From: Oegoconia quadripuncta
Taxonomy: Eukaryota > Arthropoda > Insecta > Lepidoptera > Autostichidae
Assembly: GCA_949316235.1 (NCBI GenBank)
Contig: OX438743.1
Location: 14,815,771-14,879,770, forward strand
Length of the DNA: 64,000 nucleotides
Direction: 5' to 3'
Under the pieces are notes generated by a model. The model made no database searches, was not told the origin of the DNA, and worked only from the letters and a program-made list of their open reading frames with translations. The translations under genes and the position numbers were made by a program. Positions within the stretch are counted from its first letter, which is position 1, and every line of letters begins with the position of its first letter. This document shows positions 32,123 to 42,140 of this stretch, piece after piece.

Positions 32123-33445
32123 ATGCGGGGCTCTGCCGCTTTGTGGACCACCCTTTCCCTAGCTACTCGTGGGAACTCTATGGAGAATTCAGATATTTCC
32201 ATTAAGTGCATCAGTGCTGCCCTGGACGAAATCCAGGACGGCTTTGTATCTGTGGCGGAGAGCGCTGTCGTAGCCTCCAACTCGCCCAGTAAAACTCCAC
32301 ATGCTGAGGGATCGAACCGAAAGGATGACGGAGGCGATGACGCCTCGTGCAAACCTACGGAAACGAACCCAGCGGAAAAACCCAAAAGGTCGTCCAGAGA
32401 ACGCCTATCGGGTGCTCGTCGGAAGCGCCTAAAACAGCTGATGGAAAGGGTCGGGTTTGAAGAAGCCCTGGAACTTTCCAAAAAGCCGTGGAAGGACATA
32501 CCGCTTCCAAAACCTCCTCGCGAGTCGCAAACGCTGAAGCGTGCACGCTCGGAGGAAGAGTCGCCTAAGGAGCAAACCAAAAAGGCTCCTAGGATTGTAG
32601 CTACGTCCCCTGCTGAGCAAAGCGCTGTAGTTTCTGCAGCCAAACCCAGCTTCAAGGACGTGGCTAGCTCTTCACGAGTGGGGATCCGCAATTCGGAACC
32701 CATGAGTGAAGACCAGATGGTACTTGTCCACCAGGGGCTGTTGGCGGCCATCGCCAATATGAGCACCAAAGGGGCAGGTCCCAAGTTTCTGGGTCTCTCT
32801 TTCAAGCCAGGCTGGCTCCTAGTGACCTGCGAAAACCAGGCGAGTAAGGACTGGCTTGCGAAAGAGATCCCGAAGCTAAAGCCGTGGCCGGAGGCGCAGC
32901 TCACGATCCTCAGTGAGAGTGAACTGCCCAAGCCTCTTGCAGCCACGACTTTTATACCGAATAGCGAGGCGAAATCCATCACTAGTGCCCTCACGCTACT
33001 TCGGGTACAAAATTCTGGCCTCAACACCGAGCTGTGGAAGGTGCTGCACGAAGGGACTAGAGAAGGAGGTCGCATAGTGACCTTCTCCCTCGACGAGCCC
33101 TCCGTAGAAGCCCTCAAAGCAGCGGAGTACAAGGCCAGGATAGGGTTCAAGACGATCCTGTTCAAACTCAAGGGCGAGCAAGCTAGTTCCCCTGAGGTCG
33201 CGGGACCGTCTTCTGCCACCCCAACTGGAGCAGCGCCCCCGCGGAGAGAAGTGCTACCCATCCCGGGTACATCGGGATCAAAGCCTTCAAACCCTAGGGG
33301 CAGAACTCCAGGCAGAGGCAGAAGTGGCGCAGGTCGTGGGACGCAGAGGGAGCACACTGACGGTGGACGGCAACAAGGTCCCCAAAAAGGGAAACGCAAA
33401 CCCAACAAGTCGACCCACCTTCGACTGCGAGACTTCACGAAGTAA
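32123..33445 (+). CDS. LINE ORF1: gag-like protein with DUF4780 domain
   Basis: The protein has 440 residues from the first in-frame ATG. The frame is open to 31982 without another ATG, so a non-ATG start is possible but less likely. Visible parts: a charged N-terminal half with a basic block (SSRERLSGARRKRLKQL, ~90-108); a globular region ~194-347 with FLGLSFKPGWLLVTC, KDWLAKEIPKLKPW and LEALKA-like ends, which is the pattern of Pfam DUF4780; and an RG-rich basic tail (GRTPGRGRSGAGRG). By position it should be the RNA-binding partner of the element RNP. It lacks the CCHC knuckles seen in many LINE ORF1 proteins. It ends in TAATG, overlapping the ORF2 start. Domain naming is from memory of the family pattern; the RNP role is inferred. 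Confidence 0.9.
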   Translation: MRGSAALWTTLSLATRGNSMENSDISIKCISAALDEIQDGFVSVAESAVVASNSPSKTPHAEGSNRKDDGGDDASCKPTETNPAEKPKRSSRERLSGARRKRLKQLMERVGFEEALELSKKPWKDIPLPKPPRESQTLKRARSEEESPKEQTKKAPRIVATSPAEQSAVVSAAKPSFKDVASSSRVGIRNSEPMSEDQMVLVHQGLLAAIANMSTKGAGPKFLGLSFKPGWLLVTCENQASKDWLAKEIPKLKPWPEAQLTILSESELPKPLAATTFIPNSEAKSITSALTLLRVQNSGLNTELWKVLHEGTREGGRIVTFSLDEPSVEALKAAEYKARIGFKTILFKLKGEQASSPEVAGPSSATPTGAAPPRREVLPIPGTSGSKPSNPRGRTPGRGRSGAGRGTQREHTDGGRQQGPQKGKRKPNKSTHLRLRDFTK

Positions 33446-36400
33446 TGGCGGCCCAGGGAACCCTAGCGAGGATCCTGCAAGCTAACCTCCACCATGCCGT
33501 AGCAGCTGCTGCGATCGTGGAGCGCTGTCTTGCAGAGGAGAAGTACGACCTCGCTCTAATACAAGAACCCTGGGTTGCCAACTCAACCGTATCGGGCCTC
33601 AACGCTGCTGGTAAGATTCTTTTTAACACTAAGGGGTTAAGGCCCAGAGCATGCATTATCTTTAACAAAAATATTGAGTTCTTGCCTGTTACAGAGTTAT
33701 GCACCGACGACTTGGTAGCAGCCTATGTTAATCTCAAAGGGTGGAGTGGGTCCAGAGTAATCATATGCTCGGCCTACCTGCCTGGAGAGAAGAGTGACCC
33801 CTCAGCAGATCTCGCCCCCGTGGTCGACTACGCCCGGAAACACAACGCGGAGCTGCTGGTGGGGTGCGACGCAAACGCTCACCACACCACCTGGGGGAGC
33901 ACGGACGTCAACGATAGGGGTGAGTTGTTAAACGACTTTCTGCTAACCAACTCTCTAGAACTTCTCAACAGAGGCTGCACTCCAACCTTCGTGACAAAAG
34001 CCCGACAAGAAGTCCTCGACATCACCGTCGCCTCTGCAAACCTATCCAGGCACATGCAAGACTGGAGGGTAAGTAATGAAGCATCCATGTCTGACCACAG
34101 ACACATCTGTTACAACCTAAAGGCCGCTTTGGCCTACAACAGTGTATGTTTTAGAAACCCTAGGTGTACCGCCTGGGATGTCTACTGTGACAAACTAAGG
34201 TGGAACCTGGAAACGTTTCCAAACAGTATTAAATCCATTGAGAGCCTTGAACTAGCAGTGGCGACAACTTCAGAAGGTATCAAATCTGCCTATGAAGAAA
34301 GCTGCCCTCTAAAAACAAGGACCTCTAAGCGTAAAGTTCCCTGGTGGAACTCTAAGCTGAAAAAGCTAAGAGAGAAAACCAGAAGACTGTTCAACAAGGC
34401 TAAAAAGACTCTCGAATGGGAGGTCTACAGGAAAGCCTTGACTGAATACAACAAGGAGATTAGGCGGGCTAAGAGAGAATCATGGAGGAAATTCTGCGAG
34501 GAAGTCAATAGTACGCCTCAAGGAGCCAGAATCCACAAAATTCTTTCGAAAACCCAGCCTACACCAGTGGGTCTATTAAAGAGACCAGACGGCTCCTTCA
34601 CTACCAACGAAGGAGAAACGTTGGAACTGTTGGTATCGACACACTTTCCTGGGGCTCTACGCCTGCAATCTAGCAAGCCCGAACGGATGAGCATTCCACA
34701 TAGACCTCGCAACGAGGACTGGAGCACTGCCGCCAGGGTGATCAGACCAGGACAAGTGAGGTGGGCTATCAACTCTTTCAAACCGTACAAATCCGCCGGG
34801 GTCGACGGAATCCTGCCGGTCCTGCTACAAAAAGGTGCGGATATCTTACTGCCCTATCTGGTGAAAATCTTCAGAGCGAGTTACGCCTTTGGATACTTAC
34901 CAGAACAGTGGACCTCTGCCAAGGTCATCTTCATACCTAAGGCTGGTAAGAAGGACTACGCAGCACCCAAGTCCTTCAGACCGATAAGTCTTACCTCCTT
35001 CCTCCTAAAGACTCTGGAGAAAGTGCTGGACAGGTATATCAGAGATGGGGTACTGATTGAACGACCCATACACAACAACCAACATGCCTACTGTAGAGGT
35101 AAATCTACGGAGACCGCCCTTCTAAACTTGACTGACAGGGTAGAAAAGGCATTGGACGATAAAGAAATCGCACTATGCGCTTTTCTAGATATTGAGGGAG
35201 CCTTCGACAACACGCCCATCCGGACACTGATGAAGGGCCTCGCTCACAAGTCAGTGGACCCCACCACTAGTAGATGGGTCGAAACGATGCTCTCAACCAG
35301 GACTGTCAAGCTGGAGCTACATGGAGCCCAGCTTGAAGTCGCAAACACCAGAGGTTGTCCCCAAGGTGGTGTCCTATCACCCCTCCTATGGACCCTCGCC
35401 GTAGATGAGCTGTTGCATAAGCTGGCGGAACTTCGCATAGACGCCGAAGGCTTCGCGGACGACCTGGTGATCACTATACGAGGCAACTGCCAAAGTACTA
35501 TCTCGTACCTTATGCAAAAAGCACTCGACACGATCAGTCGATGGTGCAGGGAGAACAGCCTATCTATAAACGCCGATAAAACTGTTATCGTGCCCTTTAC
35601 CAGGAAGCGGAAGCTAGACCGATTGGCTCCCTCCCGCCTGGACGGCACAACCATTCCATTCTCCGCTGAGGTCAAGTATCTGGGCATAATTTTTGACCAG
35701 AAACTGACCTGGAACAGCCACCTGAACGGAGTCTTGCGAAAGGCTAAAACAGCCCTATGCACATGCAGTCGTCTGGCAGGACTAAAATGGGGTCTCAATC
35801 CCAAAATCGTCCTATGGCTCTATACAGCCATTGTGAGGCCAATGATAACGTATGCCTCAGTCGTTTGGCACAGCAAGACCACCCAGACGACTGCAATCTC
35901 TAAACTTAACAGTCTACAAAGAACTGCTTGTTTAATAGCCACGGGAGCCATGTCGACCTCACCGGGAGCAGCTCTAAACGCATTGCTCGACCTTCCACCC
36001 CTACACCTCTTCATCAAGAGCGAAGTCGGTGCTAGCATGCTAAGAGTATTGAACCATTCGAGGAAGAACTGGCTCTCCCAGTCACTGAGAACTCTCCAAA
36101 GCTCGGTACTGGAGGACCGAATTCTAGGCATGGTGACCGACGCCATGATTCCTAAGTACGAATTCTGCAGGCTATTCACAGTAGAAATTCCTCATAGAGA
36201 GGACTGGTTAACCGAACGAATTACTTGGAAACCCGGGAGCCTAAAATGGTACACCGATGGCTCTAAGTCAGGTAGTGACGTTGGCTGTGGAGTTTATGGA
36301 GAGCAGCCTAGATTCAAAACCAGTACTAATCTTGGGAAACATGCCTCCATATTCCAAGCAGAGGTATACGCCATATTAGAGTGCGCGGAAATCATTCTAC

Positions 36401-37080
36401 ACAAACGCTACGTCAACCATACCATCTACATCCACTCAGATAGCCAGGCGGCTCTTTTGGCCCTAGACTCAGACAAAATTGTCTCAAGGCTGGTTGAAAA
36501 CTGCAGGCTTACTTTAAATACCCTGTGCAAAACAAACAGGGTCTTTCTTCGTTGGGTCCCGGGGCACGCAGGCATCGAAGGCAACGAAAAAGCCGACGAA
36601 CTAGCGAAATTGGGGGCTAGCGGATCCCAGTACGGCCCTGAGCCTTTCTGCGGCATCTCAAAAAGCCTAATTCGTTTTACCCTAAGGAACCGGTGCACCC
36701 AAGCAGCTCTTAAACTCTGGACGAACACGCCAGGTTTAACACACTCCAAATCACTAATCAAAGCCTTCAACAAGAAGGCGGCCGGCGAAGCGCTGGCACT
36801 CAGTAGGAACAATTTACGCATTCTCACAAGGGCACTAACGGGCCACTGCTGTCTGAGCAAACACATGCTCAACATAGGGCTCCGAGAAACAGGAATGTGC
36901 AGATTTTGCCTCCTCGCAGAGGAAACACCTGCACATCTGCTGTGTGAATGTGGCCCGCTAATGCGTAAACGCAATATCCACCTGGGCAGCCACTTATTAC
37001 ACCCGGATGAGATAAAAACCATCGGTGCCAGGAAAATTATCCAATTCCTCAAAGAGGCAAACCTGAGCAACGAACTGTAG
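33445..37080 (+). CDS. LINE ORF2: endonuclease / reverse transcriptase / RNase H
   Basis: The protein has 1,211 residues, starting at the ATG inside TAATG. Endonuclease (1-~225): N14, E41, D142-x-N144, D192 and S216-D217-H218 are in the expected order. Reverse transcriptase (~430-780): FRPISL, FLDIEGAFD (D582), GCPQGGVLSP (637-646), FADD (670-673, catalytic D672/D673) and KYLGIIFD. RNase H (~933-1060): D938 in YTDGS, E973, D999 in HSDSQ and D1051 in KADELAK make a complete D-E-D-D set. A C-terminal knuckle is C1152-C1155-H1164-C1169. There is no stop or frameshift. Function: target-primed reverse transcription of the element RNA. All catalytic residues I can place are present, so activity is plausible but unproven. 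Confidence 0.95.
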   Translation: MAAQGTLARILQANLHHAVAAAAIVERCLAEEKYDLALIQEPWVANSTVSGLNAAGKILFNTKGLRPRACIIFNKNIEFLPVTELCTDDLVAAYVNLKGWSGSRVIICSAYLPGEKSDPSADLAPVVDYARKHNAELLVGCDANAHHTTWGSTDVNDRGELLNDFLLTNSLELLNRGCTPTFVTKARQEVLDITVASANLSRHMQDWRVSNEASMSDHRHICYNLKAALAYNSVCFRNPRCTAWDVYCDKLRWNLETFPNSIKSIESLELAVATTSEGIKSAYEESCPLKTRTSKRKVPWWNSKLKKLREKTRRLFNKAKKTLEWEVYRKALTEYNKEIRRAKRESWRKFCEEVNSTPQGARIHKILSKTQPTPVGLLKRPDGSFTTNEGETLELLVSTHFPGALRLQSSKPERMSIPHRPRNEDWSTAARVIRPGQVRWAINSFKPYKSAGVDGILPVLLQKGADILLPYLVKIFRASYAFGYLPEQWTSAKVIFIPKAGKKDYAAPKSFRPISLTSFLLKTLEKVLDRYIRDGVLIERPIHNNQHAYCRGKSTETALLNLTDRVEKALDDKEIALCAFLDIEGAFDNTPIRTLMKGLAHKSVDPTTSRWVETMLSTRTVKLELHGAQLEVANTRGCPQGGVLSPLLWTLAVDELLHKLAELRIDAEGFADDLVITIRGNCQSTISYLMQKALDTISRWCRENSLSINADKTVIVPFTRKRKLDRLAPSRLDGTTIPFSAEVKYLGIIFDQKLTWNSHLNGVLRKAKTALCTCSRLAGLKWGLNPKIVLWLYTAIVRPMITYASVVWHSKTTQTTAISKLNSLQRTACLIATGAMSTSPGAALNALLDLPPLHLFIKSEVGASMLRVLNHSRKNWLSQSLRTLQSSVLEDRILGMVTDAMIPKYEFCRLFTVEIPHREDWLTERITWKPGSLKWYTDGSKSGSDVGCGVYGEQPRFKTSTNLGKHASIFQAEVYAILECAEIILHKRYVNHTIYIHSDSQAALLALDSDKIVSRLVENCRLTLNTLCKTNRVFLRWVPGHAGIEGNEKADELAKLGASGSQYGPEPFCGISKSLIRFTLRNRCTQAALKLWTNTPGLTHSKSLIKAFNKKAAGEALALSRNNLRILTRALTGHCCLSKHMLNIGLRETGMCRFCLLAEETPAHLLCECGPLMRKRNIHLGSHLLHPDEIKTIGARKIIQFLKEANLSNEL

Positions 37081-37167
37081 GTTAGTGGCGATCACAATAG
37101 ATCGGCAACGGTCGCAGTGATACAGGTCTCCGTTGACCTGCAACAGCCACATACACATACAATACAA

Positions 37168-37181
37168 TATGTAGTTTCCTT
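37168..37181. repeat. Target-site duplication, right copy (14 bp)
   Basis: TATGTAGTTTCCTT is identical to 31820-31833. The sequence continues as AATCAGGC host DNA. Confidence 0.9.
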
Positions 37182-38009
37182 AATCAGGCTACCTAAAATA
37201 TATCTGACCTCGGCCTCAGCTTAGTTGAGCTCTGCATAGAGGATGGTGTGCAGATTTTAAATAACTCAACGCAATGTGCAGTCTGCAGGAAAGCGGACGA
37301 CTTTATTATTTTCCTTTTTTACTTTTATTCTTTCAAGTGCAATGTAAATAGCTCGCGCGGACTTGCACCGTATGAAACGAGACATGTGTATCTTGCTATT
37401 TTATAATTTTAGAATAAATTGTTAGGTGTATACCTGAATTTTCTCGGTTAATATAGAGGTTTTATATTCCACTAGCTTTTGCTCTCGGTTTGAGCTCGGA
37501 GTTAAATTTATAAATTTAAGCCAGTAGATTCACGTTTGGCTTTTTCAAGATACTTCGATTTTAATGTATTATTTGGCAGTTATCGATAACACTGCTAGAT
37601 TTGTAATAAAATTAGGCCTACCAACTTACCATTTGCATATTGTTGGCGCAACAGGGCTCAATAACTTTCTAAAAATTTTGAATTTATAATGTTAATTTAA
37701 AACATGTTTGTATAGCAAATGAGTGGACATAGACTTAGTGGTTGAGTGTTCAATAGCATGCATACATTCATGTAAGTTGAAAAAAGTTACGAAAATAAAA
37801 ATTCAAGGGCATGTGAAGTCCAGTCCAAGGGCCAGCGTGGTGGACTATGATGATGATGAAATAGCAGTAATTTCTAGTTGGCCGGTTGGTAGCACGTATT
37901 GTCACGTATATAATTTATTAGTTATAGTTGTGCAGTTCACAACCAGGCGAGTAAAGGACTTTACACTAAAAACATCTATAAATTTGTTTTAACAGGCGAT
38001 GGGCTCACT
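37182..38009. other. AT-rich interval with one SINE scrap
   Basis: It holds a family S3 fragment at about 37783-37862 (AAAATAAAAATTCAAGGGCATGTGAAGTCC...GGTGGACTATGATGATG). Otherwise nothing was recognised. Confidence 0.45.
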
Positions 38010-38145
38010 CCCTCTCACGTGTGCATTTCTGTATATTTCGAAAGATGAGAACCGCCCATGTTATTTCAAGCATTAAACTTTTAATTTTTGGAACACCCAA
38101 ATGCTTATATTTGGGATATCTCTGACCACCCCATTTGGGATCAAG
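38010..38145 (+). repeat. Interspersed repeat family E, 3' part
   Basis: CACGTGTGCATTTCTG, GTTATTTCAAGCATTAAACTTTTAATTTTTGGAACACCCAAATGC and TTTGGGATATCTCTGACCACCCC match 43330-43450. Confidence 0.55.
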
Positions 38146-40581
38146 ATCCTAACACTGAAATTTAATAAATGCCACTTTCTAACTTGTCCACCTGATAAGT
38201 TGACAACATTCACATTATTACATTAACCAACAAAACATGACTATGTGCTCTCAACATTAATCATGAAACGGAACTGAGCATTAGAGCATCCTATTAAACC
38301 ACATTATATGCTATTAAATGCCTGAGAAATGTAGTAAAACTAAGTTACACACTAACACATTCGACCGGTGCGCCGGCGCTGCCAGGTGCAATTGGCCGCA
38401 ATTTGTGTCAGAGCGGCCCGCTCGCAATTACTATGTCTGGACAGAGAAAAATTGATTTTTCAATGTTGGTTTTAAGGTGGCACCAGTGATTATCAGCGAC
38501 CCTGAAGGATACTTTAAAACTTATTATACACATTAAGTGCTTCGTATCAGTTAATAAATATTCGGTTTTAATGAGTGTGGGAAAGGTTTATCACATAGGA
38601 ATGATATGGAATACTCTAAATCTACGTTTAACAAGCCGCATTTACCAGTTTTAAAATTATAAGTAGACGATGACAGACAGAAGAGGCGTGTTTATATTTA
38701 TATGTACCGCAATTACGTACGTAAATCCTAATCCCATCAAAAAACATTTGATAAATAAAAATTGGCGAAGTCTGGTGGACTCTACCATAATCTAAAAAAA
38801 ATACTTACCTACAAGCAAACTACTTTTATATCCAGTTAAAAAAAAAGTAAAGATTTGATCATTACTACAGTACTGGAAGTATACGTAGGTAATGTACTCA
38901 CATTATTAAAATATGCTATTAGCCATAAAGGTCATGTGTAAAGGTCAAGTATCTAACTAGATAGACTCCTTTAGGCAAACGCAAACTCCTTCATAAACAA
39001 ATGGAATGTTTAAATTAAATTAGCAAGGGCACGCAAAACGCTATCCCGACAAATTAAGCTGTCTTGACCTCCCTACAATGGGTAAGATACAATCGTGAAA
39101 TTGAAAGAGGAGTGTAATTGTGGGTATTATGTGTGGTAAACACTTTGGAGATCAAAGTTAAGGTGATCAAAGGGGTGACGGACCTCATTACATGACCACA
39201 AAGGTACGTAGAAGATGATGACTCCAAAGGGTGTAACGGTTAAGTCTTATTTAGAAGGATAGTTGATTAATATGGTAGTGTTAATCCCGGCAAAGGAAAA
39301 GATCGAAGCAACACGTCTCTTCCTATTAATATCGTAAAAGGCGACTAATAAAAGAAATACTATTGATGGGCGGCAACTTCATATTTGTCTGAAGCTTCAA
39401 AAATAACTGACATCGCAAACCCACCTGACCAGCGGCGTTACTATGAAAGAGTCGTTATATCGTGCTAACTTGCAATAAATAATTTGTATTTTGTCTCAGG
39501 AGAGGCGTATCTTCAACAGTGGATATTGCCTATTGATAATCAGTTGTAATTACTGTTTCTCAATCAGCTTCCTAATAACGGGCACAAACATTTTGCTTAA
39601 GCGTGATGGCCATGAACTGATACTGAATTGCCTATGTCAGCTATATACATCATTATGATTAAAACAAATTTTGTAGTCGAACAAAATTTAATAGATTACC
39701 AAATAAAAAGTACGATATCGCTTGATAAAAGAGGGTTAAAGGGAATTATATGGGAAGGAAATTTATTGAATTAGTGCATCGCATGTCGAACACCAATAAT
39801 GAAGGCAATAGCACGTATGTTATGGTTCTGGTTAGTAATAGGTTGTTGATAAAAGGGTGTTACTATGTAATGAGCAACCATGTGTGACCTATTGTCCATG
39901 TCCATACATTGTGCTTCTTGCATGCATAATCATTCAAAACATTAATAAACACTACACATGCTCTATAGTCAACAACAATAGTTGAACATTTCACAAAGAT
40001 ATAAAATTTTATATAACTTCGCCTTTAACATTAGGATGAAAATAGCTCCCGACCTCTCACTTTACGATCGTCTGTATAAACAGAGCCACTAGAAGTCATA
40101 CACCTGATAGAAGGAAAAACATAATTAATCTCAGCCATTGCCTTTGATAAGGCTGTCACGATTATAGAATATACCTTGACTGCATTTAACTAGTTATCGG
40201 ATATTGACAACGGTAACATATAATACTAACCTGATATAATAAAACATACTCAGCCTGTCTCAATGTAGTCTGTGGAAGGCTGATCCATATTTAGCTTGCA
40301 GTGGTATGTTAAAATATCCAAAATTTGGTTGCGATTTACTTATTTTTCATGATATAGCTTTCTTATTCGCAGACCTGTCTATCTCTGACGTTTGGCAATT
40401 AGCATAACACTTTTCATAAAACGTATACTACCGTATGTTCAAGTGTAGTGTACCACCGAACCAATATATTTTTCCTTCCAACCATTCTCTTCTGTCTTCC
40501 GCATCTAAAGTCTTCCAGAACAGATCAATGTATTTCCAATTATCTTAATTTTTTGTGTTACAAAAGAAACACAAATTTAAA
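38146..40581. other. Mostly unassigned interval
   Basis: Only a family E-like scrap lies at about 39295-39420 (GAAGCAACACGTCTCTTCC...GTAAAAGGCGACTAATA...GGGCGGCAACTTC). No gene was seen. Confidence 0.4.
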
Positions 40582-40641
40582 AATTTTGGAATATACGTCT
40601 TTTTCAGATAAAAATCTGAAAAAGACGTATATTCCAGAATT
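40582..40641. other. Near-perfect 28-bp stem hairpin, 4-nt loop
   Basis: Left stem 40582-40609 and right stem 40614-40641 pair throughout, with one G-T wobble. The loop is AAAA. The core is GGAATATACGTCTTTTTCAG and its complement. The stem perfection exceeds a typical animal pre-miRNA; a snap-back duplication or a short foldback scar fits better. Confidence 0.9.
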
Positions 40642-40689
40642 GATATCACACATCAACAGCCGTTAAAGCCCATTAGTGGACCCAAGTCT

Positions 40690-40895
40690 GTCCTGTGGCC
40701 CGAGTTGCTGTCAAAAGGAGAATTTGTCCCAAATCACCACACTGGGCAGACTGGTTTGCTATCGCTGATTTTTGGGAGCTCCGCAATAATGGCGCTGCTA
40801 CTCATCCAGCTAAAATAGTGCTAAGCTCACAATCTCTTAGTTGCCTTTCACGACACCCACTGAAAGGGAGGTCTTATTCTACTCTGCTGCAAAAA
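40690..40895 (+). repeat. Interspersed repeat (family N)
   Basis: CCCGAGTTGCTGTCAAAAGG, CACACTGGGCAGACTGGTTTG, AATGGCGCTGCTACTCATCC, CAATCTCTTAGTTGCC and GGTCTTATTCTACTCTGC are a pattern I know as a common lepidopteran repeat. The 90-codon frame crossing it is not a gene. Confidence 0.5.
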
Positions 40896-41877
40896 ATTGC
40901 TATAGTTTTAGATTATCGGGTCATATATTATAAAAGCTTCATAAAAACTCATCAGGATGAACCTTGACATTTCCTTTGTCGTTTACAAAAACAATAGAAG
41001 GAATATTTGAGATGAATCTATTCCATTAATGATCTAAGTAAGCAAAGCAACAAACAATACTACCATTAGCATAAAAACAAGGCATCTCACAGAGCCACCT
41101 CGGGAATTTTCAAATAGTATTTAATATCAAGTTTATTTGTAACGTAGTCCAATTTTGAAATTAATTCTAAAATGATGAGTATGTAAGTACAGAACAACAC
41201 AAACATTTTCTATGAGTCTCTCATTTAGTGGTTTTTGGGAAATAAAATGGAATCAACAGATTGTCGTCCGGTGAATATTGTAAAAGACCATTCGCCCATT
41301 CGATAAGCATTATTGGACTGCAAGCGCGTCATATAGGTACTTTAAGATGCAAACTTACAAATAACTGACTAATCCGCTCGTCCAGGGTGACGGACGCGGA
41401 CGGGAAGTAAAACTTTCTTTTATACAACCCCTGATGACGGTATTGTATCATAGATTTCATTTTTTACAGATAAGATCACTTTCCGTCAGGTGAGATTGCA
41501 GCCAAACGCAACTCCAATTTTTAATAAAAAAAAAAAAAAGATAAAATTTTCCTGTCACTCGACACATTTGTATTATCATAAAATTTATCATATTATTTAA
41601 AACTGCTTCCCGACTTGCCCTTCGCTCTCAATTTTTTCTTGCATTATTTTGTAATAAGTTCGTCGTGTCATATACGATTTGAGTGTGGTATTTTATATTT
41701 AAGATTAAACTCAGGGATAAGGTCTTAGATATATTTGATGGAAATCGGTTAAACTATTTCGAGAATATTTAACTCTTCACACAGTCGGTTTGTTTTATCT
41801 AGATGATATAATCATTAAATTTCTCGGGGGGTTTCTAATTTATAGTTAGTATCAATTATGTTAAGCTTCTTGACTTG
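40896..41877. other. Mostly unassigned interval
   Basis: It contains a retroelement 3'-end fragment at about 41470-41545 (ATCACTTTCCGTCAGGTGAGATTGCAGCC...AAAAAAAAA), related to the inverted pair at 9901-10200. Confidence 0.45.
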
Positions 41878-42140
41878 CCGACCGGTTTGGTGTAGTGGTT
41901 AGAAACTCTGCTACTATAAACTGGTCGCGGGTTCGAATCCCGCTAGGGGCATATGTTTGTATGATGAATACAGACATGTGTTCCCGAGTTATGATGTTTT
42001 TCATTTATACATGTATTTATATACAAACAAAAAGGTATTTGTGTAGTTCATCAACCATCTGGTATCCATAACACAAGCCTAGATGCTTACTGTGGACCTA
42101 AATGGCGCTGTGTGTTTGTGCAAAGACATTTATTTATTTA
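41878..42140 (+). mobile_element. tRNA-derived SINE, family S1 (full-length)
   Basis: GACCGGTTTGGTGTAGTGGTTAG, GGTCGCGGGTTCGAATCCCG, the body, ATCCATAACACAAGCCTAGATGC, GGCGCTGTGTG and an (ATTT)n tail. It has complete ends like 12131-12396. Confidence 0.85.

Larger units (their letters stand above)
31834..37167 (+). mobile_element. Full-length non-LTR retrotransposon (LOA/I/R1-type group)
   Basis: The 5,334-bp element has a 5' leader (31834-32122), ORF1 and ORF2, and a short 3' UTR ending ACACATACAATACAA rather than poly(A). It is bounded by a perfect 14-bp target-site duplication. ORF2 carries an apurinic-type endonuclease, reverse transcriptase, RNase H and a C-terminal CCHC. RNase H together with an R1-like endonuclease start (ILQANLHH) fits LOA or I-type LINEs better than R1 or Jockey, which usually lack RNase H. 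Clade placement is inference. The element is markedly more GC-rich than its surroundings. Confidence 0.93.

Noticed and set aside
31978..33438. 486-codon antisense ORF as a gene
   Set aside because: It is the exact shadow of ORF1 in a GC-rich element; the sense strand carries recognisable domains and the antisense carries none. Kept only as a low-interest observation.
35244..35804. 186-codon antisense frame inside ORF2 (also 36426-37070)
   Set aside because: Shadow of the reverse transcriptase/RNase H coding sequence, with no own motif.
40582..40641. microRNA precursor
   Set aside because: The stem is nearly perfect with a 4-nt loop and no bulges, atypical of animal pre-miRNAs; there is no supporting evidence in sequence.
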